64,000 nt of DNA, from contig CP070276.1 of NCBI GenBank assembly GCA_016916535.1, positions 1,240,001 through 1,304,000 on the forward strand, written 5' to 3'. The stretch comes from Dysgonomonadaceae bacterium zrk40 (lineage in GTDB: Bacteria > Bacteroidota > Bacteroidia > Bacteroidales > Dysgonomonadaceae). The translations under genes were made by a program, and so were the position numbers. Within the stretch, counting starts at the first letter, position 1. Each line of letters opens with the position of its first letter. The notes beneath the pieces are model-generated. The model did not search any database. It saw only the letters and a list, made by a program, of their open reading frames with translations, and was not told the DNA's origin. Of the stretch, positions 7,876-19,592 are shown piece after piece.

Positions 7876-10800
7876 ATGTCTTCAAATAACGCCAACCCAA
7901 GAATCAATTTTGCGTCGATTAAGAATCCGCTCGACTTCCCCGATTTCCTGGAAGTACAGCTGAAATCATTTCAAGATTTCCTCCAACTCGATGCACCCCC
8001 CGAAAGCAGAAAAAACGAAGGATTGTATAAGGTTTTCACTGAGAACTTTCCAATTGCGGATACCCGTAACAACTTCGTCCTTGAGTTTTTAGATTACTAC
8101 GTAGATCCTCCGCGTTACACCATCGACGAATGCACAGACAGGGGACTTACCTACAGCGTTCCGCTGAAGGCAAAGCTTTACCTCTACTGCACCGACCCCG
8201 ACCATGAAGACTTCACCCCGGTAATCCAGGATGTGTACTTGGGTACCATCCCTTACATGACCGACAAGGGCACCTTCGTCATCAACGGCGCAGAACGGGT
8301 CATCGTATCACAGCTGCACCGTTCACCCGGCGTTTTCTTCGGACAGAGCATGCATGCCAACGGCACCGTTCTCTACTCCGCTCGTATTATCCCGTTCAAG
8401 GGGTCATGGATTGAGTTTGCAACCGACATCAACAGCGTGATGTATGCTTACATCGACCGCAAAAAGAAATTACCTGTCACCACACTGCTGCGTGCCATTG
8501 GTTTCGAGAGTGACAAGGATATCCTTGAGATCTTCGACCTGGCAGAAGAGGTGAAGGTGAACAAGACAAACCTGAAAAAAGTATCAGGACGCAAGCTTGC
8601 CGCTCGTGTTCTGAAATCATGGATGGAGGACTTCGTAGACGAAGATACCGGAGAGGTGACCTCCATCGAACGCAATGAAGTGGTGATTGAACGTGAAACG
8701 GTTCTCGAACCGGAGCACATGGATGAGATCCTCGCATCGGGTGTTTCCTCCATTCTCCTACACAAGGAATCAGCCAACACTTCGGACTATTCTATCATCT
8801 ACAACACCCTGCAGAAGGACCCCAGCAACTCGGAGATCGATGCCATCCGGCACATCTACCGTCAGCTGCGCAGTGCCGAGCCGGCCGACGACTCAAGCGC
8901 TCGCGAGGTGATCAACAACCTCTTCTTCTCAGAGAAACGTTACGACCTGGGTGATGTGGGTCGCTACCGTATCAACAAGAAACTGAATCTCGACATCGAT
9001 GTCGACACCCGTGTACTCACCAAGGAAGACATCATCGAGATCATCAAATACCTGATCGAACTGATCAACTCCAAGGCGGTAGTCGACGACATCGACCACC
9101 TCAGCAACCGTCGTGTGCGCACCGTTGGAGAACAACTATACACCCAGTTTGGTGTGGGCCTGAACCGCATGGCACGCATCATCCGCGAAAGGATGAACGT
9201 TCGTGACAACGAGGTGTTCACACCAATCGACCTGATTAACGCGAAGACCATCTCCTCGGTGATCAACACCTTCTTCGGCACCAATGCGCTCTCGCAGTTC
9301 ATGGACCAGACAAACCCCCTGGCGGAGATCACCCACAAGCGACGTCTCTCGGCACTTGGCCCGGGCGGCCTCTCCCGTGAACGTGCCGGCTTCGAGGTGC
9401 GTGACGTACACTTCACTCACTACGGGCGACTCTGTCCCATCGAGACTCCGGAAGGTCCAAACATCGGACTGATCTCCTCACTCTGTGTATATGCCAAGAT
9501 CAACGACCTTGGTTTCATCGAGACACCCTACCGTAAGGTAGAGAACGGCAAGGTGAATACCAAGAATGAGGAGGTGATCTACCTGGCTGCCGAAGAGGAA
9601 GAAGACAGGTTAATCGCACAGGGCAACGCCCCTCTCGACGACAAGGGTAAGTTCATCAATCCCCGTGTGAAAGCACGGCAGGATGCCGACTATCCGGTGA
9701 TTGCTCCTGAGGATGTGGAGCTGATGGACGTATCGCCCATGCAAATTGCCTCTATTGCTGCCTCGCTCATTCCCTTCCTGGAACATGACGATGCCAACCG
9801 TGCATTGATGGGATCGAACATGATGCGCCAGGCTGTGCCGTTGTTGCGTACCGAAGCTCCCATCGTAGGAACGGGCATTGAAAATCAGGTGATTCACGAC
9901 TCACGCACCCAAATAATGGCGGATGGCAACGGTGAAATTACCTATGTAGATGCCACCACCATCAAGATCAAATATGATCGTAGTGAGGAGGAAGAGTTCA
10001 CCAGCTTCGATGATGCAGTAAAGGTTTACACCATCCCGAAGTTCCGCAAAACGAACCAGAATACCACCATCGACCTGCGACCCATCTGTCGTGTAGGCCA
10101 GAAGGTAAAGAAGGGAGATATCCTAACCGAAGGATATGCTACCGAGAAAGGTGAGCTGGCCATCGGTAAAAACCTGAAAGTGGCATTCATGCCCTGGAAG
10201 GGCTATAACTTTGAAGATGCAATTGTGCTCAACGAACGGATGGTGAGCGACGACGTCTTCACCTCTGTACATGTGGAGGAGTTCTCACTCGAGGTACGCG
10301 AAACCAAGCGCGGACTGGAAGAACTCACTTCCGACATCCCCAACGTGAGCGAAGAGGCCACCAAGGACCTCGATGAAAGAGGAATCGTACGTGTGGGTGC
10401 ACGCATCAAGCCGGGCGACATCATGATCGGTAAGATCACTCCCAAGGGAGAATCGGACCCCTCACCAGAGGAGAAATTGCTACGTGCCATCTTCGGAGAC
10501 AAGGCCGGCGATGTGAAGGATGCATCACTGAAGGCATCCCCCTCACTGAAGGGTGTGGTGATCAGTACCAACCTCTTCTCAAAGGCTTCCAAGAAAGGAA
10601 AGACCCGTCTCTCCAGCAAAGCACTGCTGCCCAAGCTCGACGAGGAGTATGAGCAGAAGATGGATGATCTCAAAAAGGTTTTAATTGAAAAGCTGCTGAC
10701 ACTCACCGAAGGGAAGAGCTCCGCTGGAGTGAAGGACTACACCAATATGGATGTAGTTCCCAAGGGTGCCAAGTTTACCCACAAAGTTTTCAACGAAATC

Positions 10801-11688
10801 GATTTCCAATCGGTACAGCTCAACAAGTGGACCGCTGACGCTCATAAGAATGAACTGATCCGCGCCACGGTGATCAACTACCTGCGTCGCTTCAAAGAGC
10901 TTGATGCAGAACTGAAACGGAAGCGGTTCGACTTCACCATCGGCGATGAGCTGCCTTCCGGCATCATGCAGATCGCCAAGGTCTACGTAGCCAAGAAACG
11001 GAAGATCCAGGTGGGTGACAAGATGGCCGGACGTCACGGTAACAAAGGTATCGTCTCGCGCATCGTGCGCCAGGAAGACATGCCCTTCCTTGCCGACGGG
11101 ACCCCCGTTGACATCGTGCTCAACCCGCTGGGGGTACCCTCCCGTATGAACCTGGGACAGATCTTCGAAACCGTGCTCGGATGGGCCGGCAAGAATATGG
11201 GCGTTAAGTTCGCCACTCCCATCTTCGACGGGGCTTCACTCGACGACCTGAACCAATGGACTGAGAAAGCAAACGTACCCGCTTATGGTAAATCCTACCT
11301 TTACGACGGAGGTACCGGCGAACGTTTTGATCAGCCCGCTACGGTTGGAATCATCTACATGCTGAAGCTCGGCCACATGGTGGAAGACAAGATGCATGCC
11401 CGTTCCATTGGTCCCTACTCGCTTATCACACAGCAGCCGCTGGGAGGTAAAGCTCAGTTCGGTGGTCAGCGTTTCGGAGAGATGGAAGTATGGGCCCTGG
11501 AAGCATTCGGTGCCTCACACATCCTCCAGGAGATCCTGACGGTGAAATCGGACGACGTGGTAGGACGCTCCAAGGCTTACGAAGCAATCGTGAAGGGGGA
11601 GGCAATGCCTTCGGCAGGTATCCCCGAGTCACTCAACGTGTTACTGCACGAGCTGAAGGGTCTGGGTCTGAACATCAGCCTGGATTAA
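7876..11688 (+). CDS. rpoB: DNA-directed RNA polymerase subunit beta
   Basis: A 1270-residue beta subunit, complete, with the length typical of Bacteroidetes. The N-terminus ([24 protein letters not shown]) and the fork/active-site segments are clear: [41 protein letters not shown] covers the rifampicin region, and the C-terminal [24 protein letters not shown] is present. The rifampicin-site residues read as the ordinary sensitive form, as far as I can judge by eye. It forms the catalytic core with beta-prime. rpoC follows after 105 nt. Confidence 0.99.
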   Translation: MSSNNANPRINFASIKNPLDFPDFLEVQLKSFQDFLQLDAPPESRKNEGLYKVFTENFPIADTRNNFVLEFLDYYVDPPRYTIDECTDRGLTYSVPLKAKLYLYCTDPDHEDFTPVIQDVYLGTIPYMTDKGTFVINGAERVIVSQLHRSPGVFFGQSMHANGTVLYSARIIPFKGSWIEFATDINSVMYAYIDRKKKLPVTTLLRAIGFESDKDILEIFDLAEEVKVNKTNLKKVSGRKLAARVLKSWMEDFVDEDTGEVTSIERNEVVIERETVLEPEHMDEILASGVSSILLHKESANTSDYSIIYNTLQKDPSNSEIDAIRHIYRQLRSAEPADDSSAREVINNLFFSEKRYDLGDVGRYRINKKLNLDIDVDTRVLTKEDIIEIIKYLIELINSKAVVDDIDHLSNRRVRTVGEQLYTQFGVGLNRMARIIRERMNVRDNEVFTPIDLINAKTISSVINTFFGTNALSQFMDQTNPLAEITHKRRLSALGPGGLSRERAGFEVRDVHFTHYGRLCPIETPEGPNIGLISSLCVYAKINDLGFIETPYRKVENGKVNTKNEEVIYLAAEEEEDRLIAQGNAPLDDKGKFINPRVKARQDADYPVIAPEDVELMDVSPMQIASIAASLIPFLEHDDANRALMGSNMMRQAVPLLRTEAPIVGTGIENQVIHDSRTQIMADGNGEITYVDATTIKIKYDRSEEEEFTSFDDAVKVYTIPKFRKTNQNTTIDLRPICRVGQKVKKGDILTEGYATEKGELAIGKNLKVAFMPWKGYNFEDAIVLNERMVSDDVFTSVHVEEFSLEVRETKRGLEELTSDIPNVSEEATKDLDERGIVRVGARIKPGDIMIGKITPKGESDPSPEEKLLRAIFGDKAGDVKDASLKASPSLKGVVISTNLFSKASKKGKTRLSSKALLPKLDEEYEQKMDDLKKVLIEKLLTLTEGKSSAGVKDYTNMDVVPKGAKFTHKVFNEIDFQSVQLNKWTADAHKNELIRATVINYLRRFKELDAELKRKRFDFTIGDELPSGIMQIAKVYVAKKRKIQVGDKMAGRHGNKGIVSRIVRQEDMPFLADGTPVDIVLNPLGVPSRMNLGQIFETVLGWAGKNMGVKFATPIFDGASLDDLNQWTEKANVPAYGKSYLYDGGTGERFDQPATVGIIYMLKLGHMVEDKMHARSIGPYSLITQQPLGGKAQFGGQRFGEMEVWALEAFGASHILQEILTVKSDDVVGRSKAYEAIVKGEAMPSAGIPESLNVLLHELKGLGLNISLD

Positions 11689-11793
11689 ATCACTCCCGTT
11701 CATCCCCGGGGGAGCTGCTTCAGGCTGTTCCTGCAACGGGATGATCAGGAGATACAAATAACATTCCGATAACTCTTTATATATACAAAACAT

Positions 11794-14700
11794 ATGGCAT
11801 TTAGAAAAGACAACAAGATAAAGAGTAGCTTTTCAAAAATCACGATTGGGCTGGCTTCGCCGGAACAAATTCTGGAAAACTCTTTCGGGGAGGTACTCAA
11901 ACCCGAGACCATCAACTACCGAACCTACAAGCCTGAGCGCGACGGTCTGTTCTGTGAACGAATCTTCGGACCGGTGAAGGACTACGAATGTCATTGCGGC
12001 AAGTACAAACGTATTCGCTACAAGGGCATCGTCTGCGACCGTTGCGGTGTGGAGGTGACTGAGAAGAAGGTGCGCCGCGAACGTACCGGCCACATCCACC
12101 TGGTGGTGCCGGTGGCACACATCTGGTACTTCCGCTCACTGCCCAACAAAATCGGTTATCTGCTGGGCATCCCCACCAAGAAACTCGACTCCATCATCTA
12201 TTATGAGCGCTACGTGGTGATCCAGGCGGGTGCACTTGAGGATAAAGTGAGTGAGAGGGATCTCCTCACAGAAGAGGAGTACCTCGACCTGCTGGAGACC
12301 CTCCCCCGTGAGAACCAGATGCTGGAGGATAGCGACCCCAACAAGTTCATCGCCAAGATGGGTGCCGAGGCAATCCTCGACCTGCTGGAGCGGCTCAACC
12401 TCGACAAGCTGGCCAACCAGCTGCGTCACCGCGCCAACACCGACACCTCTCAACAGCGCAAGAACGAAGCGCTGAAACAACTGCAGGTGGTGGAAGCCTT
12501 CCGCGGTTCAAAGAACATCAACAAGCCGGAATGGATGATCATGAAGGTGATCCCCGTGATCCCACCCGATCTGCGTCCGCTGGTACCTCTCGACGGAGGC
12601 CGCTTTGCCACCTCCGACCTGAACGACCTCTACCGCAGGGTGATCATCCGCAACAACCGACTCAAACGACTGATCGACATCAAGGCTCCCGACGTGATCC
12701 TGCGCAACGAGAAGCGTATGCTCCAGGAGTCCGTCGACTCACTGTTCGACAACTCCCGCAAGTCGAGTGCCATCAAAACCGAGTCGAACCGTCCGCTCAA
12801 GTCACTCTCCGACAGTCTTAAGGGAAAACAGGGCCGTTTCCGTCAGAACCTGCTCGGTAAGCGTGTCGACTACTCCGCCCGCTCGGTAATCGTGGTGGGT
12901 CCGGAACTCAAAATGCACGAATGTGGTCTGCCCAAGGATATGGCAGCCGAACTCTATAAACCATTTATCATCCGCAAGCTGATTGAACGAGGCATCGTCA
13001 AGACGGTGAAATCGGCCAAGAAGATCGTCGATCGCAAGGAACCTGTGGTCTATGACATCCTCGAACATGTGATGAAGGGACATCCGGTGATGCTCAACCG
13101 TGCCCCTACCCTTCACCGCCTCGGAATCCAATCGTTCCAGCCCAAGCTGATTGAAGGAAAGGCCATCCAACTGCACCCTCTTGCCTGTACGGCTTTCAAT
13201 GCTGACTTCGATGGAGACCAGATGGCTGTCCACCTTCCACTGGGCAATGAAGCAATTCTGGAAGCACAGCTGTTGATGCTCGCATCGCACAACATCCTCA
13301 ACCCCGCCAACGGCGCCCCAATTACCGTGCCTTCACAGGACATGGTACTCGGACTCTATTACATCACCAAGATTCGCCCGGGAGCGAAAGGGGAAGGGAT
13401 GACCTTCTACGGTGAAGAGGAGGCACTCATCGCCTATAACGAGAAGAAGGTGGCACTGCACGCACTGATCAAGGTGATCGTCGATGACATTGACGAAAAT
13501 GGTGATCCCATCAGCAAGATGCATGAGACCACAGTGGGCCGTGTCATGGCCAATGAAGCCATTCCTAAAGAGGTGGGTTACATCAATGAGCTGCTCTCCA
13601 AGAAGTCGCTGCGCGACATCATCGGCAAGGTGATCAAGACCTGCGGTGTGGCACGTACGGCACAATACCTCGACGACATCAAGGACCTGGGTTACACCAT
13701 GGCCTTCAAGGGAGGTCTCTCCTTCAACCTGGAAGATGTGATCATCCCCGAGGAGAAAGAGAAACTGATCCAGGACGGATATGCCGAGGTGGAACAGATC
13801 ATGGAGAATTACAACATGGGTTTCATCACCTACAACGAACGTTACAACCAGATCATTGACACCTGGACACACATCAACTCCAAGCTCTCCAACATCCTGA
13901 TGAAGCAGCTTGCAGAAGATGACCAGGGATTCAACTCGGTATACATGATGCTCGACTCGGGCGCCCGCGGATCGCGCGAGCAGATTCGTCAGCTCTCCGG
14001 TATGCGTGGTCTGATGGCCAAACCGCAGAAGAGCGGTGCCGAAGGGGCTCAGATCATCGAGAACCCGATTCTTGCCAACTTCAAGGAGGGACTCTCGGTA
14101 CTCGAGTACTTCATCTCCACCCACGGTGCCCGTAAGGGTCTCGCCGACACCGCCCTCAAGACTGCCGATGCCGGGTATCTCACCCGTCGTCTGGTCGATG
14201 TATCGCAGGATGTGATCATCAACGAGGAGGACTGTGGCACGCTCCGCGGCCTGGCAGCCACCGCCATCAAGAACAACGATGAAGTGATCGCCTCACTCTA
14301 CGAGCGCATCCTGGGTCGCGTTTCGGTGCACGACGTACAACACCCCAACAGCGGTGAGGTGTTGGTCAACGCCGGTGATGAGATCACCGAAGATATTGCG
14401 AAGAAGATAGACGAGTCACCCATCGAACGGGTAGAGATCCGTTCAGTACTCACCTGTGAGTCGCACCAGGGCGTTTGTGCCAAGTGCTACGGTCGCAACC
14501 TGGCCACTGGCAGGATGGTGCAGCGTGGTGAAGCAGTAGGTGTGATCGCGGCTCAATCAATTGGAGAGCCGGGTACACAGCTTACACTTCGTACCTTCCA
14601 CATGGGTGGTACAGCTTCCAACATCGCTGCTGAAAACAGCATCAAAACAAAGTACGACGGTATCCTGGAATTCGATGAACTTCGCTTCGTGGAGAGCACC

Positions 14701-16080
14701 GACTCAGAAGGCAAGAGCTACAAGGTAGTGGTAAGCCGACTGGTGGAGATGCGCATCATTGATCCCAACACCAAAATCGTGTTGCTCTCACACAACATCC
14801 CCTACGGTTCGAAGCTTTACTTCGGTGACGGCTCAAAAGTTGCGAAAGGCGATCTGATCTGTGAGTGGGACCCCTTCAACGCAGTGATCGTCTCAGAGGC
14901 AACCGGTAAGATCCGCTTCGAAAACTTCACCGAGAACATGACCTACAAGGTTGAATCGGATGAACAGACCGGTCTGAAGGAGAAGGTGATCATCGAATCA
15001 CGCGACAAGACACGTGCTCCTTCCGCGCATATCGTGAACGAGAACGACGATATTCTACGCACCTATACCCTACCCCTCGGTTCGCACATCGTGAAGAACG
15101 AGAACGACGAGATCAAGGCAGGTGATGTGCTGGTGAAGATCCCCCGTGCCGTAGGCAAGGCGGGTGACATCACCGGTGGTCTGCCCCGTGTCACAGAGCT
15201 CTTCGAAGCACGTAACCCTTCAAACCCGGCAGTGGTTTCAGAGATCGATGGTGAGGTTTCGTTTGGCAAGATCAAACGAGGCAACCAGGAGATCAGCGTT
15301 ACCTCCAAAACGGGAGAAACGAAGAAGTACATGGTACCGCTCTCGAAACAGATCCTGGTACAGGAGAACGACTATATCCGTGCCGGCATGCCTCTTTCCG
15401 ACGGCGCCACTACACCGGCCGACATTCTTGCGATCATGGGGCCGACTGCCGTGCAGGAGTACATCGTGAACGAAGTGCAGGATGTATATCGTCTGCAGGG
15501 TGTAAAGATCAACGACAAGCACTTTGAGGTGATCGTCCGTCAGATGATGCGCAAGGTGGAAGTGGTGGATCCGGGAGATACCCGCTTCCTCGAGCAGCAG
15601 CTGGTCGACAAACATGAGATGATGGAAGAGAACGACCGCATCTGGGGCAAGAAGGTGATCGTCGATGCCGGCGATTCACAGATCTTCGAGCCGGGCCAGA
15701 TTGTCACCGTGCGTAAGCTGCGTGACGAGAACAGCTCGCTGAAACGACGCGACCTGAAACCGGTGGAGGCACGCGATGCCATACCTGCCACCGCCAACCA
15801 GGTGCTGCAGGGTATCACCCGTGCCGCGCTGCAGACCACCAGCTTCATGTCGGCCGCCTCATTCCAGGAGACCACCAAGGTGCTGAACGACGCTGCCATC
15901 AACGGCAAGACCGACACACTGGAAGGGCTCAAGGAGAATGTGATCGTAGGTCACCTTATCCCTGCCGGAACGGGTCAGCGCGAGTTCGAGAAGTTGATCG
16001 TCGGTTCACGCGAGGATTTCGAGAAGCTCAACGCCAGCAAGCGCACCAACCTGTTCCAGGAAGCCGCTGTGGAAGAATAA
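11794..16080 (+). CDS. rpoC: DNA-directed RNA polymerase subunit beta-prime
   Basis: A 1428-residue beta-prime. The N-terminal zinc ribbon is seen as [24 protein letters not shown]. The catalytic metal loop NADFDGDQM lies at residues 469-477, with its three Asp residues intact. The bridge helix/trigger loop region ([38 protein letters not shown]) and the second zinc site ([13 protein letters not shown]) are present. It is the last gene of the supercluster, and a strong terminator follows within about 25 nt of the stop. Confidence 0.99.
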   Translation: MAFRKDNKIKSSFSKITIGLASPEQILENSFGEVLKPETINYRTYKPERDGLFCERIFGPVKDYECHCGKYKRIRYKGIVCDRCGVEVTEKKVRRERTGHIHLVVPVAHIWYFRSLPNKIGYLLGIPTKKLDSIIYYERYVVIQAGALEDKVSERDLLTEEEYLDLLETLPRENQMLEDSDPNKFIAKMGAEAILDLLERLNLDKLANQLRHRANTDTSQQRKNEALKQLQVVEAFRGSKNINKPEWMIMKVIPVIPPDLRPLVPLDGGRFATSDLNDLYRRVIIRNNRLKRLIDIKAPDVILRNEKRMLQESVDSLFDNSRKSSAIKTESNRPLKSLSDSLKGKQGRFRQNLLGKRVDYSARSVIVVGPELKMHECGLPKDMAAELYKPFIIRKLIERGIVKTVKSAKKIVDRKEPVVYDILEHVMKGHPVMLNRAPTLHRLGIQSFQPKLIEGKAIQLHPLACTAFNADFDGDQMAVHLPLGNEAILEAQLLMLASHNILNPANGAPITVPSQDMVLGLYYITKIRPGAKGEGMTFYGEEEALIAYNEKKVALHALIKVIVDDIDENGDPISKMHETTVGRVMANEAIPKEVGYINELLSKKSLRDIIGKVIKTCGVARTAQYLDDIKDLGYTMAFKGGLSFNLEDVIIPEEKEKLIQDGYAEVEQIMENYNMGFITYNERYNQIIDTWTHINSKLSNILMKQLAEDDQGFNSVYMMLDSGARGSREQIRQLSGMRGLMAKPQKSGAEGAQIIENPILANFKEGLSVLEYFISTHGARKGLADTALKTADAGYLTRRLVDVSQDVIINEEDCGTLRGLAATAIKNNDEVIASLYERILGRVSVHDVQHPNSGEVLVNAGDEITEDIAKKIDESPIERVEIRSVLTCESHQGVCAKCYGRNLATGRMVQRGEAVGVIAAQSIGEPGTQLTLRTFHMGGTASNIAAENSIKTKYDGILEFDELRFVESTDSEGKSYKVVVSRLVEMRIIDPNTKIVLLSHNIPYGSKLYFGDGSKVAKGDLICEWDPFNAVIVSEATGKIRFENFTENMTYKVESDEQTGLKEKVIIESRDKTRAPSAHIVNENDDILRTYTLPLGSHIVKNENDEIKAGDVLVKIPRAVGKAGDITGGLPRVTELFEARNPSNPAVVSEIDGEVSFGKIKRGNQEISVTSKTGETKKYMVPLSKQILVQENDYIRAGMPLSDGATTPADILAIMGPTAVQEYIVNEVQDVYRLQGVKINDKHFEVIVRQMMRKVEVVDPGDTRFLEQQLVDKHEMMEENDRIWGKKVIVDAGDSQIFEPGQIVTVRKLRDENSSLKRRDLKPVEARDAIPATANQVLQGITRAALQTTSFMSAASFQETTKVLNDAAINGKTDTLEGLKENVIVGHLIPAGTGQREFEKLIVGSREDFEKLNASKRTNLFQEAAVEE

Positions 16081-16103
16081 TAGCTTTGAAATAACTTTTT
16101 CTT

Positions 16104-16140
16104 AAAAACCCGTGTTGGATTGCCGGCACGGGTTTTTTGT
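16104..16140 (+). terminator. Rho-independent terminator after rpoC
   Basis: AAAAACCCGTG (16104-16114) pairs with CACGGGTTTTT (16127-16137), running straight into the T tract. It ends the ribosomal/RNA polymerase supercluster. Confidence 0.9.
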
Positions 16141-16198
16141 TGTGCTATGCTCGTTTCATGCATCCATAAACCTGCACGTTCGTTTTGCATGTTCAATC

Positions 16199-16301
16199 AA
16201 AGTTACACTTTAGATATTCATGAGAAAACAAAGTGCAACTTTAGATATTCATGAGAAATGTGTATATTTGTAAGGTTAAGTGCTAATATTCACGAAAAAT
16301 G
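16199..16301. repeat. Tandem 29-bp direct repeats upstream of the DUF4143 ATPase
   Basis: Units at 16199-16227 and 16230-16258 share AAAGT, three differing bases, then an identical 21-nt block that starts ACTTTAGATATT and ends CATGAGAAA. A shorter, degenerate third copy (TATTCACGAAAAATG) lies at 16287-16301, just before the gene start. The period is 31 bp, about three helical turns. An operator or iteron-like protein-binding array is the simplest reading (inference). Confidence 0.75.
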
Positions 16302-16308
16302 AATCTTT

Positions 16309-17448
16309 ATGTTATCACGAAAAATAACTCTTCAGGATGCTGAAAGAGACAGCATTTTCCTTTGGGGTGCACGGCAAACCGGTAAAAGCACGTTGCTGAA
16401 AATGCAATTTCCCGACAAGCACTATATAGACTTGTTGAAATCGGATGAATTCGAGCGATACAACCGTCGTCCGGCGCTTTTACGCGAAGAACTCAGTTTA
16501 CTTCCCATAAACGAGTTGATTATTATTGACGAAATTCAGAAAATTCCTGCATTACTCGACGAAGTGCATTGGCTCATGAGCAATCGCAACCTTCGTTTCA
16601 TCCTGAGCGGCTCCAGTGCACGCAAGCTGCGGAGAAGCGACGTCAACCTGCTTGGTGGCAGGGCCATCCGAAAGCATCTCTATCCATTAGTGAGCACTGA
16701 GATTCCTGATTTTGACCTATTAAAAGCTTGCAACAACGGTATGCTGCCACGACATTATCTTGTGGAAGATGCAGGCAAACGACTTCAGGCTTACGTGGGC
16801 GATTACCTCCAACAAGAAATCAAAGCCGAAGCGCTTACCCGCAACCTCAACACTTTTTCACGGTTTATGGAAGTGGCTGCTCTTAGTAACGGTGAGATTG
16901 TAAATTACAACAACATTGCCACGGAATGTGGCATCAGTGCTCCGACTGTGAAGGAATATTTCTCCATTCTTGAAGAGACACTCATCGGATACATGATTCC
17001 GGCATTTACCCAAAAAGTAAAACGCAGGGTGATCCAGTCACCCAGGTTTTATTATTTTGATGTGGGTATCGCCAATTTCCTGCTCCAAAGAACTACGCTA
17101 AATCCGGGGTCACCGGAATTTGGGCACGCTTTCGAACACTTTATCTTACAGGAAATCATTGCCTACATCGGGTATTTCAAGCCGTTATTGAATTTATCGT
17201 ATTGGCGTACCACATCGGGTTACGAAGTAGATGCCATCATTGGCAATGCCGATTTTGCCATTGAAGTTAAATCTTCCACCGAAGTACAATCACATCATAC
17301 GAAAGGATTAAAAGCATTCTCAGAAGAATTTCCCGACGCCCGGCTCATCATCGTTTCATTGGATAAATATCCACGACGGACAAACAATGTGGATATCTAT
17401 CCTGCCACACAATTCCTTTCAAAGATGTGGAACGGCGATTTCTTTTGA
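16309..17448 (+). CDS. AAA-family ATPase with DUF4143 domain
   Basis: A 379-residue protein with an N-terminal ATPase (AAA_14 type). Walker A is GARQTGKST (about 20-28), Walker B LIIIDEIQKIP (about 70-80), and a sensor-like ILSGSSARKLRR follows. The C-terminal DUF4143 domain contains a nuclease-fold-like pattern, EVDAIIGN then AIEVKSS (about 300-325), as in PD-(D/E)XK enzymes. Proteins of this family are abundant and variable in Bacteroidetes genomes, and their cellular role is not settled. The gene stands alone between the rpoC terminator and the TPR regulator, behind tandem repeats that probably control it. I see no partner toxin or antitoxin. Confidence 0.85.
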   Translation: MLSRKITLQDAERDSIFLWGARQTGKSTLLKMQFPDKHYIDLLKSDEFERYNRRPALLREELSLLPINELIIIDEIQKIPALLDEVHWLMSNRNLRFILSGSSARKLRRSDVNLLGGRAIRKHLYPLVSTEIPDFDLLKACNNGMLPRHYLVEDAGKRLQAYVGDYLQQEIKAEALTRNLNTFSRFMEVAALSNGEIVNYNNIATECGISAPTVKEYFSILEETLIGYMIPAFTQKVKRRVIQSPRFYYFDVGIANFLLQRTTLNPGSPEFGHAFEHFILQEIIAYIGYFKPLLNLSYWRTTSGYEVDAIIGNADFAIEVKSSTEVQSHHTKGLKAFSEEFPDARLIIVSLDKYPRRTNNVDIYPATQFLSKMWNGDFF

Positions 17449-17478
17449 TATTCCACCAGATGATGCTTCGGCATATTT

Positions 17479-17509
17479 TTTGACAAATCCGCATTTTCAA
17501 CTAATTTAG
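17479..17509 (+). promoter_or_regulatory. Promoter of the TPR-HTH regulator
   Basis: TTTG (17479-17482), 19 nt, TAATTTAG (17502-17509); one mismatch to TAnnTTTG. The predicted start, near 17516, is only about 11 nt before the ATG, giving an almost leaderless mRNA. Confidence 0.6.
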
Positions 17510-17526
17510 CGCCATATATCAATCGA

Positions 17527-19254
17527 ATGAAAGCTGCGCGCAATTCTCACCTCCCGGTGTGGATCATCATCATTTGGCTGGCACTGGCCTCTTGCTCCAA
17601 CCCGCAACCTGAAGCTGTCACGTTATTGAAAGCGGCCGAACAGCTGGCAGATAGCTGTCCCGACAGTGCTCTGCAATTGATCGACTCGATTTTTTATCCG
17701 GAGAAGAGTTTTAACAAAAGGGATTACATGCGCTATTGGGTGACACGTGTGCAGGTCCGGTATAAAAACTACCTGGCGGTAGATGAAGATACCCTCATAT
17801 TCAAGGCCGGGGATTATTTTACAAAACACTCCAATGATCCGGTGAAAAGCACTTTGGCCTGTTTTTACAGCGGCTGTGTCTATCGTGAACAAGGGAATAA
17901 GGAGCAGGCAATGGAGCTTTATAAAGATGCTGAAACATATGCAGTGAAGACATCCGACGTAGATCTGCAGGGACTGGTGCAGTACAATATGGGCGACTTG
18001 CTGGCAGAACAAGGGTTGTACGATCAGGCACTGATCAACTATCAAAAGGCAGAGAGCTTCTATGCTCTATCTCCGGTGAATGCAATAGAGAAGCAGACCC
18101 GATGTTTGAGTGCAACGGGCAGGATGTTTCTACTTTCGGGGCAACAGGAGAGTGCCTTTGCTGACATGCACAAAGGTTTTGAGCTGGCTCTTACCACGGA
18201 AAACGATGCGTTGAAAAGTTTACTCGCACAGAATCTAAGTGTTTTTTATGCTGAAACAGCGCAACCAAATGAAGCGATCAAATACTTACGCCAATCCTAT
18301 ATGCTCAACAAAGACAGCACAAAAGCTCTCCGCTATTATCTGAATTTTGCTGAAGCATATGCTGGAATTGGGCAAACCGACTCTTGTAGTTATTATTCAG
18401 ATATATTGGCACAAAAAATTGAGACAAACGATAAGCTCCCTTTAAAAGCCGCTGCCTACTTTTTTCTATCCACACAAGCCAAGAAGAATCACAATTATAA
18501 TCTGGCATTCAATTACCAACAAAAATATGTACAGCTCGTGGAAAAAATAACCCAGGAAAGACTTCAACAGTCGGTCTATGAGGTACAACAGAAATACGAC
18601 TACAATAAACAACAGAACAGATACAATCTTCAGTTGATGCACCGGCAACGTCTTATCATCATCTTTATCTCATTCTTTTTGCTGGTCAGCCTCATTGCAC
18701 TCTTCCTTCTCCGACGTATTGTCATTCAAAAAAACAGGCTAATAAGTATACAAAATACGGTGCAAACACTGAGTAAGACAGCAAAAGACCTGCTGAAACG
18801 GCAGAATGCAACCAATGAAAAAGAGGTACAGCAAAGAGAAAGTTTACTTTGGAAATTTAATGTGTTGTATAAATCATCCTTGTTAAAAGCTGAACTGCAA
18901 CAATTTGATCAGATGGATACAAAAAATGCCATTGCGCGCTTTGACGAAATTGTATATGGTAAGAATCATCCCTCACAATGGAATAAGTTAGTGGATACAA
19001 TCGATGAAATGCACCCCGGACTTTCATCATTTACACGGTCTACCTATCCTCAATTCACAGAGACCGAATTCAAAGTTTGCCTGTTGTCCTATACCGGATT
19101 ACCAAGTAAGGAAATAGCCCTTCTAATTGACCAAAGTGTACATACGGTGAACATGACACGTAGCCGTATCCGTCAAAAAATGGGTCTAAAAGAAGCGGGA
19201 GCCGATTTCAACACACATTTAAAGAAGAGATTCTCCGAAAACAGTATCTCCTAA
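17527..19254 (+). CDS. Membrane-anchored TPR regulator with C-terminal HTH (copy 1)
   Basis: A 575-residue lipoprotein-like regulator of the Bacteroidetes TPR-TM-HTH type. An N-terminal hydrophobic stretch ends in LASC (Cys 23, lipobox). About six TPR-like helical repeats follow (about 30-340), then a coiled segment, one transmembrane helix (about 375-396, LIIIFISFFLLVSLIALFLL), a cytoplasmic coil, and a LuxR/sigma-like HTH (about 511-555, TETEFKVCLLSYTGLPSKEIALLID). The periplasmic TPR part presumably senses a partner and the HTH acts on nearby promoters (inference). It is followed by a 50-aa exported peptide and a Wzy-TPR gene. A truncated second copy of its C-terminus lies at 26516-26726. 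It shares architecture with the regulator at 52.4-54.1 kb. Confidence 0.85.
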   Translation: MKAARNSHLPVWIIIIWLALASCSNPQPEAVTLLKAAEQLADSCPDSALQLIDSIFYPEKSFNKRDYMRYWVTRVQVRYKNYLAVDEDTLIFKAGDYFTKHSNDPVKSTLACFYSGCVYREQGNKEQAMELYKDAETYAVKTSDVDLQGLVQYNMGDLLAEQGLYDQALINYQKAESFYALSPVNAIEKQTRCLSATGRMFLLSGQQESAFADMHKGFELALTTENDALKSLLAQNLSVFYAETAQPNEAIKYLRQSYMLNKDSTKALRYYLNFAEAYAGIGQTDSCSYYSDILAQKIETNDKLPLKAAAYFFLSTQAKKNHNYNLAFNYQQKYVQLVEKITQERLQQSVYEVQQKYDYNKQQNRYNLQLMHRQRLIIIFISFFLLVSLIALFLLRRIVIQKNRLISIQNTVQTLSKTAKDLLKRQNATNEKEVQQRESLLWKFNVLYKSSLLKAELQQFDQMDTKNAIARFDEIVYGKNHPSQWNKLVDTIDEMHPGLSSFTRSTYPQFTETEFKVCLLSYTGLPSKEIALLIDQSVHTVNMTRSRIRQKMGLKEAGADFNTHLKKRFSENSIS

Positions 19255-19372
19255 AACAGCCCAATTCTTAAATATTCCCCATCGCACTTATATCCTCATT
19301 TTTTAACACGCACAATGTGTGCCGTTTACCTGAATCAAAATGTTAAACCACTTATACCTGACTTTTCACCTA

Positions 19373-19403
19373 TTGACCGGTTAATTTTTCTTTTGTACGT
19401 TTG
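19373..19403 (+). promoter_or_regulatory. Promoter of the 50-aa peptide / Wzy-TPR operon
   Basis: TTG (19373-19375), 20 nt, TACGTTTG (19396-19403), an exact -7 match. The predicted start is near 19410, about 30 nt before the peptide ATG at 19440. The peptide is therefore the first gene of the transcript. Confidence 0.65.
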
Positions 19404-19439
19404 TCACAATAATTCTATTCAACAAATCAATCTTCACCA

Positions 19440-19592
19440 ATGAAACAACACTTTTTTTTATTTATGATTGCAGGAATCCTATTTATTCCTATTCCCATGT
19501 ATGGATATGCAAATACTCAATCAATGTTTTGTAGTACCCAAACAATGGAAAGCACAGATCTTCCTTTCAACTTGCTTTTAATTTGGACATAA
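19440..19592 (+). CDS. Small exported peptide, 50 aa, unknown
   Basis: A short reading frame starting MKQHFFLFMIAGILFIPIPM, with a Lys-started hydrophobic core and a likely signal-peptidase site after YGYA (residue 24). It leaves a mature peptide of about 26 residues with one Cys (NTQSMFCSTQTMESTDLPFN, then a hydrophobic LLLIWT end). It has its own consensus promoter, and its stop overlaps the TTG that opens the Wzy-TPR frame, which suggests translational coupling. I do not recognise the family. The position right after a regulator and before a polymerase/ligase-like membrane protein suggests a secreted signal or substrate (inference). It could also be a leader peptide that only sets Wzy translation. 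Confidence 0.5.
   Translation: MKQHFFLFMIAGILFIPIPMYGYANTQSMFCSTQTMESTDLPFNLLLIWT

Noticed and set aside
13333-14124. Long open frame on the minus strand inside rpoC (263 codons)
   Set aside because: Mirrors the codon pattern of rpoC, encodes a low-complexity Leu/Val/His-rich product, and has no promoter or start context. It is a shadow of the real gene.
16199-16258. The 29-bp repeats as a two-repeat CRISPR
   Set aside because: Only 2 bp lie between the units, and nothing resembles a spacer.
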